The translations under genes and the position numbers were made by a program. From an uncultured Cytophagaceae bacterium (GTDB taxonomy: Bacteria > Bacteroidota > Bacteroidia > Cytophagales > Spirosomataceae), in assembly GCA_903837305.1 (NCBI GenBank), contig CAILUB010000123.1, positions 1 through 5,320 of the forward strand: 5,320 bases of DNA, given 5' to 3'. This document shows positions 1 through 3,552 of this stretch, in pieces. The notes beneath the pieces were generated by a model. The model was not told the origin of the DNA and made no database searches. It saw nothing but the letters and a program-made list of their open reading frames with translations. Within the stretch, counting starts at the first letter, position 1; each line of letters starts with the position of its first letter.

Positions 1-346
1 CCGAACGGTCTAATAATTCCTTGTAATTACGCGTGGTATATAAATCCTTACCGTATAATTCCTTCGCATTTTCGATACGGCCCGTGTATAAATCGCAGAT
101 TCCAGCTAATTCAACGCCAGGCACTTTCAGCGCTGAAGCCAAGTCAAAGTGCCCTTGAACCCCAAAACCAATCACTCCTAAGCGAATTTTTTCGCCCACC
201 GAGATGCGTTTTTCATACGTTAAAATGCGCTCCTCTGCTTTTTGTTGAGCGCCTAAAGAGGCGAAGGGCGATGAGGCTGCCACGAGGCTAGTTGCCCCAA
301 TTTGTTGTAAGAACTTCCGTCTGGAAGCTTGACTATCTTTGTTCAT
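1..346 (-). CDS. Gfo/Idh/MocA family oxidoreductase, Tat-exported, N-terminal part (runs off left edge)
   Basis: Only the first 115 codons are present; the gene continues beyond base 1. The start at 346 is chosen because it puts a twin-arginine signal at the N-terminus: S8-R9-R10-K11-F12-L13, then a short hydrophobic stretch to about residue 33. The folded enzyme is therefore probably exported with its cofactor to the periplasm. Residues 54-65 form the first strand and glycine loop of a Rossmann fold (RLGVIGFGVQG, with G60, G62 and G65), and the acidic D85 after 'GIC' is where this family contacts the NAD(P) ribose. Family members oxidise or reduce sugars and related polyols; some exported members act as glycosidases by a transient redox mechanism. 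The substrate cannot be read from this fragment. It lies 34 bases downstream of the propeller gene on the same strand, so co-transcription is likely. The family call is solid; the specific reaction is unknown. Confidence 0.9.
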   Translation of the reverse strand, partial: MNKDSQASRRKFLQQIGATSLVAASSPFASLGAQQKAEERILTYEKRISVGEKIRLGVIGFGVQGHFDLASALKVPGVELAGICDLYTGRIENAKELYGKDLYTTRNYKELLDRS

Positions 347-380
347 ATTTAACTAGGTTTTTTGTGAATTTACTTCCTTT

Positions 381-1298
381 TTACAAATCTTCCAAAGCAT
401 ACCGCACATAGGCGAATTTCTTGCCATCTGGGCTCCATGAGGGCACATTAATCGTTCCCTGTCCTCCATAAAAGGCCTCCGTTAAATCTTTCACTTCTTT
501 TGTTTTTAAATTCAATAGGCGCAATTTGACTTGATGGCCAAAAGGATGGGACTGCTTTTGGTCCTCCATATAGCTAATAATAGTCGCCACTTGATTGTTA
601 GGAGCGATGTGTGCAAACCAGTTCGAATGAGCATCAAAGGTCATCTGTTCTGGCTCAGATCCATCCGGTTTCATCCGCCAAATTTGCATCATCCCAGATC
701 GGTACGAGTTGATGTAAATGTATTTCCCATCTGGCGAATATTCCGGACCATCATCTAATCCTTCCGTCGTAGTCAACCGAATTTCTTCGCCACCATTCGA
801 GGACATGGCGTAAACGTCATAGTTGCCATTCCTCACCGCACAATACACCATGGTATTGCCATCCGGTGAAATGCCATGCCAATAAGAGGGGGTTAAGGGA
901 GTAAGTTGAACAGGATTTCCGCCATCTGCTCCTACTTTGTAAATGAAGGAAGATCCTCCTTTAATTTCAGGTTTACCACTCGAAATAAATAAGGTTTTCC
1001 CATCAAAAGAATAGCCGTGATCGTTGTTCGCCCTCATAACAGAACCTGTAGGTAAAACCCCTAATTTTTCACCTTTAGGGGAGATTTTTTCAAGTTTACC
1101 GTAGGAGTTGATGAGTAGAAACTTGCCGTCAATAGACCAGTTAGGTGCCTCGAAATGCCGCTTCTCGGTGAGAATTAATTCCGATTTTTCAGATGCCAAA
1201 TCATACAAATACAGAGAAGAAATTACTTTCTTTCCAGCAGGTATTTGAGCGGAAAGGGATAGGCTGAATCCCAGCAAAAGGATCGCTATTTTTTTCAT
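381..1298 (-). CDS. Secreted TolB-like PD40 beta-propeller protein
   Basis: This is a 305-residue protein with a signal peptide (positive K2-K3, hydrophobic core to about residue 16, likely cleavage after A17). The rest is a beta-propeller of the TolB/DPP6-N type, shown by repeated 'SPDG' blade turns: residues 55-58 (SIDG), 97-100 (SFDG), 144-147 (SPDG), 188-191 (SPDG), 232-235 (APNN, degenerate) and 289-292 (SPDG). That spacing suggests six blades. There is no peptidase domain after the propeller, and it is shorter than true TolB (about 430 residues) and lacks the TolB N-terminal domain, so I do not call it tolB. Databases often label such proteins 'TolB family' or 'biopolymer transporter'. 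H251, H255 and Q256 in the fifth-blade region, plus H141 and H230, could form a metal or ligand site, as in the propeller lyase family PL22, but that is inference. It sits between a VOC gene (36 bases) and an exported oxidoreductase gene (34 bases). Confidence 0.85.
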   Translation of the reverse strand: MKKIAILLLGFSLSLSAQIPAGKKVISSLYLYDLASEKSELILTEKRHFEAPNWSIDGKFLLINSYGKLEKISPKGEKLGVLPTGSVMRANNDHGYSFDGKTLFISSGKPEIKGGSSFIYKVGADGGNPVQLTPLTPSYWHGISPDGNTMVYCAVRNGNYDVYAMSSNGGEEIRLTTTEGLDDGPEYSPDGKYIYINSYRSGMMQIWRMKPDGSEPEQMTFDAHSNWFAHIAPNNQVATIISYMEDQKQSHPFGHQVKLRLLNLKTKEVKDLTEAFYGGQGTINVPSWSPDGKKFAYVRYALEDL

Positions 1299-1334
1299 GT
1301 TTCATCGGTTTAGAAACATAAGTTAGAAAAATAA

Positions 1335-1685
1335 TTAGCTATTCATATCCTGACCGAAATGAATGATGTTACCGCTATTATCTAAAATGCTGAATTGGCG
1401 CATGCCCCAGGCCATATTTTGAAGCTTTCCATTCGGATGCACAATTCCAAGTACTTCGCATTCTTTGTATAATGCATCGATCTCATCCACATACACGTAA
1501 CATCCCGTATTCTTCGGGATGCTCTCGTCATCGCAACACCACAAATGAATGTTGATTTCATCCCGAGAGAACATCAAATAGCCATCCCATTTGGCATTAC
1601 TTTCAAAGCCTAGGTTTTGATAAAAAGCGACCGTTTCATCGCGATCTAAATAGGCTAGAATGGGGGTAGCTTTTAATAAAGGCAT
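1335..1685 (-). CDS. VOC superfamily protein, bleomycin-resistance/glyoxalase-like
   Basis: This 116-residue cytoplasmic protein has the size of a single-chain bleomycin-resistance-type member of the vicinal oxygen chelate superfamily. Two beta-alpha-beta-beta-beta modules are visible. Module one begins with 'TPILAYLDRDETVAFYQNLGF' features: P8, the helix holding A20-F21-Y22 and the L25-G26-F27 turn, followed by strand residues 44-49 (INIHLW). Module two begins around residues 62-68 (CYVYVDE), has helix 69-79, and ends with the signature W93-G94-x-R96-x-F98, D102-x-x-G105-N106 and the strand IIHFGQ. The usual C-terminal metal-binding Glu is absent (H109/Q112 lie there), which fits the non-metal, drug-binding or sequestering branch rather than a glyoxalase I enzyme. 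Such proteins bind bleomycin-type compounds in some species, but most have no known ligand, so resistance is not claimed. It is the first gene of the leftward block and is divergent from the methyltransferase gene with only 53 bases between starts. Confidence 0.87.
   Translation of the reverse strand: MPLLKATPILAYLDRDETVAFYQNLGFESNAKWDGYLMFSRDEINIHLWCCDDESIPKNTGCYVYVDEIDALYKECEVLGIVHPNGKLQNMAWGMRQFSILDNSGNIIHFGQDMNS
1501..1521. repeat. Perfect 7-bp inverted repeat inside the VOC gene
   Basis: CATCCCG (1501-1507) and CGGGATG (1515-1521) flank a 7-base loop. It lies in codons for about residues 55-62 of the VOC protein, so the stem could form in its mRNA. The left arm recurs at 1559-1565. No U-run follows, so it is not a terminator; it may simply reflect codon choice. 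Confidence 0.4.
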
Positions 1686-1688
1686 AGG

Positions 1689-1719
1689 TTATATTTTCGA
1701 CTAATTTACAGTAGATTTG
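1689..1719 (+). promoter_or_regulatory. Putative Bacteroidota-type promoter of the methyltransferase gene
   Basis: TAGATTTG at 1712-1719 is an exact match to the TAnnTTTG -7 element used by the primary sigma factor of Bacteroidota. A TTA at 1689-1691 lies 20 bases upstream, where the -33 TTG element is expected, and matches it only in part. Transcription would begin near 1723-1726, leaving a leader of about 15 bases before the ATG at 1739. The AT-rich leader shows no Shine-Dalgarno sequence, as is usual in this phylum. Confidence 0.5.
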
Positions 1720-1738
1720 TTCCTAATCAAAAATCAAC

Positions 1739-2308
1739 ATGGAAATCGTCTTCTTAGGTTTTGCCTGGATAATGTATTTTTTTATCCATAGTTTCCTGGC
1801 CTCTAATGCGGTAAAATTAACCGTTGAAAAAGGATTTTCTGGCCTATTTTCTTACTACAGAATCGTATATAATTTTATTGCCATCGCTGGTTTAATTCCC
1901 CTTTTGTACCTAAGCGTTTTTCTTCCAGATCCTTATTTACTATCGCTTATTTGGCTAAGCCCAATTGGATACGTTTTAATCCCCGCCGGGCTAGTTCTAT
2001 TATATCTAGCCTTTAAAGCTTTTGATGGAGCAGAATTCTTAGGAATTAAAAAGGAAAAGAAGCCCGAATTAGTGCTTTCTGGGATGTATCAATACGTGAG
2101 GCACCCACTCTATTTTGCTACTGTTATCTTAATCCTGGGCCTATTTTTGCTGGTACCGACCCAAAAAATGTTGCTTGTTCTCCTGATTTCGTATAGCTAT
2201 ATCCTAATTGGATCCCGTTTAGAGGAACGAAAACTGGTAGCTGTTTTTGGTGAAGAATACCAAGCATATCAAAAGACGGTTAAGGCGCTTATTCCTTATT
2301 TATATTAA
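1739..2308 (+). CDS. Integral membrane methyltransferase of the isoprenylcysteine carboxyl methyltransferase/NnrU-like type
   Basis: This 189-residue polytopic membrane protein has hydrophobic segments near residues 4-20, 43-61, 67-92, 124-139 and 143-158. The C-terminal half carries the marks of the membrane methyltransferases related to ICMT and PEMT: G115-M-Y-x-Y-V-R121-H122-P123-L124-Y125, then E162-E163 and F170-G171-E172-E173-Y174-x-x-Y177, ending in a short 'LIPYLY'. In the family these segments form the S-adenosylmethionine site at the cytoplasmic face. The N-terminal half (F15-I16-H17-S18 and the Y39-Y40-R41-x-x-Y44-N45 segment) resembles NnrU-like proteins. Bacteria lack prenylated CaaX proteins, so the acceptor is probably a lipid, an isoprenoid or another small molecule; it cannot be deduced here. 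It is preceded by a good -7 element, stands alone on its strand, and its last 20 bases overlap the end of the convergent regulator gene. Confidence 0.82.
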   Translation: MEIVFLGFAWIMYFFIHSFLASNAVKLTVEKGFSGLFSYYRIVYNFIAIAGLIPLLYLSVFLPDPYLLSLIWLSPIGYVLIPAGLVLLYLAFKAFDGAEFLGIKKEKKPELVLSGMYQYVRHPLYFATVILILGLFLLVPTQKMLLVLLISYSYILIGSRLEERKLVAVFGEEYQAYQKTVKALIPYLY

Positions 2309-2792
2309 GTTTAGTCTTCAACTTATCGTATTCTTGTTGTTCTAATGAATCGGCGACAATGACATAGGCTTTCAGGTATTGAATTGCCAATCCTAAACCC
2401 CAGCCCAACATAGGCCAGATAGGCCATGGTATGCGATTAATATCTCTATCATGTGAGGTTAAAAACCAAATAACCCACAGAAAAGGGATGACGATAGAAT
2501 AAGAGCCAAGGCTCCTTTTGAATTTAGCGCGGCTTCTCGCAATCGCCCACAATTGTTGGTCTGTACTTTCCATAATATTTCGTGTTTCGGTTTCCAAATC
2601 CGGAGCATACAACAAGGTCAAATTCGTCGCCAAAACTTCGCCGATCGCATTCATCGAATACAAACTAGGTTTCCCTTCATTGCGTTCCATACGTTGAACG
2701 GTGCGCAATGCGACGCCACTCTTTTCCGATAATTCGACTTGAGTGAGCCCTTTCGCGGTACGGATTTCTTTTAATTGTTCTCCAAAATTCAT
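2289..2792 (-). CDS. XRE-family transcriptional regulator with C-terminal 2TM membrane domain
   Basis: This 167-residue protein joins a DNA-binding domain to a membrane anchor. Residues 5-61 are a Cro/C1-type helix-turn-helix: L7-x-x-I10-R11, G15-L16-T17-Q18-x-x-L21-S22-x-x-S25-G26-V27, recognition helix around 29-37 (LRTVQRMER), then P42-S43 and a closing helix to L61. A linker follows (62-95). Residues 97-112 and about 124-146 are two hydrophobic helices; W123-P124-x-W126-P127-x-x-G130-W131-G132-x-G134-L135 matches the 2TM domain (DUF2154-unrelated) common in Bacteroidota. The tail is charged (EYDKLKTKLN). The protein would be held at the inner membrane with its DNA-binding part in the cytoplasm. 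The target is unknown; self-regulation or control of the adjacent genes is a guess. It is 59 bases downstream of the YdeI-like gene on the same strand, and its 3' end overlaps the convergent methyltransferase gene by 20 bases. The start at 2792 gives a full HTH domain with no wasted residues. Confidence 0.85.
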   Translation of the reverse strand: MNFGEQLKEIRTAKGLTQVELSEKSGVALRTVQRMERNEGKPSLYSMNAIGEVLATNLTLLYAPDLETETRNIMESTDQQLWAIARSRAKFKRSLGSYSIVIPFLWVIWFLTSHDRDINRIPWPIWPMLGWGLGLAIQYLKAYVIVADSLEQQEYDKLKTKLNINKE

Positions 2793-2804
2793 GGGGCAAA
2801 ATTC
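2783..2804. repeat. 8-bp direct repeat spanning the regulator start codon
   Basis: CAAAATTC occurs at 2783-2790 and 2797-2804, 14 bases apart, on either side of the regulator's ATG. One copy is part of the proposed -7 element. It could be an operator for the regulator itself, but eight AT-rich bases can recur by chance. Confidence 0.3.
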
Positions 2805-2827
2805 AGGGTTAAAATGGTCTTAACAAA
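2797..2827 (-). promoter_or_regulatory. Candidate promoter of the XRE-2TM regulator gene
   Basis: Read on the minus strand, TTTG (2827-2824) lies 19 bases before GAATTTTG (2804-2797), which matches seven of eight positions of TAnnTTTG when the two free positions are counted as matches. Only four bases separate the -7 element from the ATG, so the transcript would start at or next to the start codon and be leaderless or nearly so. This would let the regulator be expressed apart from the upstream YdeI-like gene. Confidence 0.35.
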
Positions 2828-2832
2828 CGCCG

Positions 2833-2851
2833 TCTTTGCGACTTCTTTGCG
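2833..2851. repeat. Tandem CGCAAAGA repeat between the YdeI-like and regulator genes
   Basis: On the minus strand two CGCAAAGA units (2851-2844 and 2840-2833) follow each other with an 11-base period, beginning at the first base after the TGA stop of the YdeI-like gene. The sequence resembles the 'CGCAAAGACGCAAAG' type of dispersed intergenic repeat that I recall from many Bacteroidota and other bacterial genomes; that likeness is from memory. No function is apparent, and there is no strong hairpin. Confidence 0.5.
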
Positions 2852-3499
2852 TCATCGCTTGAAATTCTCTATAGCTCTATGCGATCCGTCGCAACTCGGT
2901 TTTCGCTTCGTTAGACCACAAATGCAATCCGTTATTCCAATTCCTTTTAAGATGTATTTCTCGTTTTTTTCGATGCGCGAGGTGCGCGTTTCGGATTGTT
3001 TTCCATCCGTGAAAAATCGAAGATAGGCGCGCTGACGCCCTGGGGTAAGTTTATCGAAGGCTTGTTGCAGAGCCGGTTTTTTAGCGAAGATCACCGTTAA
3101 TTCTTCCGGATGAGGGATTTCTGTGGACTTCTCCATTTTCAGGCCCAGCTTCTCTACCTCGATGGCTTCTAGGGCATAGGCTTTGATGAGGTCTTCTTTG
3201 GCCAAAATCTGTTCCACCGAATTGAACTTCATCCAGCGACCTAATTGCGTATGTTCGCCAGGTTTAATTAACATGTTTTCCTCATCCTGCAATAACGCCC
3301 CGTTGAAAAAATTCAAAGCACAATGGTCTTTCAGACTAGAGATCGCAATGATATTTTTCGAGCCAACCATATATACCGGCGTCTTCCACTTATAGGTTTC
3401 CACCAGCAAACAATCAAGCAAAATGCGGCGCAAAAAGGCCATCTCCGCTGACCAATGGTCGGCACTTTGTATGAATTGGTCTACATTCGGATCTTTCAT
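2852..3499 (-). CDS. YdeI/OmdA-like DUF1801 protein with C-terminal CDGSH iron-sulfur motif
   Basis: This 215-residue, probably cytoplasmic protein has no signal peptide or membrane segment. Residues about 15-110 match DUF1801: the region around residues 35-46 (TYKWKTPVYMVG), then A61-L-N-F-F-N-G67 and L86-x-R88. Residues about 128-178 match the YdeI/OmpD-associated domain: I128-P-x-P131-E132, L151-x-P153-G154-R155-Q156-R157-x-Y159, and G166-K167-Q168-S169-E170-T171-R172-x-x-R175-I176-E177-K178. YdeI-family proteins have been linked in enterobacteria to resistance to some antimicrobial peptides or bacteriocins, but the biochemical role is unclear. The tail adds C192-I-C194-G-L-T197-K-R-K-P201-S-C203-D204-G205-S206-H207, which fits the CDGSH pattern CxCxx(S/T)xxxPxCDG(S/A/T)H exactly. 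In CDGSH proteins the three Cys and one His bind a [2Fe-2S] cluster. It is divergent from the GH3 gene (53 bases between starts) and lies upstream of the regulator gene on the same strand. Confidence 0.85.
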   Translation of the reverse strand: MKDPNVDQFIQSADHWSAEMAFLRRILLDCLLVETYKWKTPVYMVGSKNIIAISSLKDHCALNFFNGALLQDEENMLIKPGEHTQLGRWMKFNSVEQILAKEDLIKAYALEAIEVEKLGLKMEKSTEIPHPEELTVIFAKKPALQQAFDKLTPGRQRAYLRFFTDGKQSETRTSRIEKNEKYILKGIGITDCICGLTKRKPSCDGSHRAIENFKR

Positions 3500-3524
3500 G
3501 TGATTAGAAATGGCTACAGATTTG
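3494..3524 (+). promoter_or_regulatory. Weak candidate promoter of the GH3 gene
   Basis: CAGATTTG at 3517-3524 misses TAnnTTTG only at the first base. TTTC at 3494-3497, 19 bases upstream, is a near match to the -33 TTTG. The start site would fall near 3529, giving a short purine-rich leader (AAAGAAAGAAAAAAC) before the ATG at 3553. The match is imperfect, and the -33 part overlaps the start of the divergent gene. Confidence 0.27.
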
Positions 3525-3552
3525 CTTTCCTATACAAAGAAAGAAAAAACCT

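Noticed and set aside
531..758. Plus-strand open frame inside the propeller gene
   Set aside because: It is antisense to conserved SPDG blades and has no recognisable features.
381..1298. Calling the propeller gene tolB
   Set aside because: It lacks the N-terminal TolB domain, is about 120 residues shorter, and has no Tol-Pal genes nearby; only the propeller fold is shared.
1335..1685. Calling the VOC gene a bleomycin-resistance gene
   Set aside because: Sequence shows the fold but not the ligand; most chromosomal members have no proven drug-binding role.
2306..2325. Inverted repeat TAAGTT-N8-AACTTA at the methyltransferase stop as a terminator
   Set aside because: The stem has only six pairs and a single G-C pair, with no following T-run, so it would be too weak for intrinsic termination.
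2775..3026. Plus-strand open frame across the regulator start and the YdeI-like 3' end
   Set aside because: It is opposite two genes with clear domains, including the CDGSH motif; its composition is not protein-like.
3183..3395. Plus-strand open frame inside the YdeI-like gene
   Set aside because: It is antisense to the conserved DUF1801 domain.
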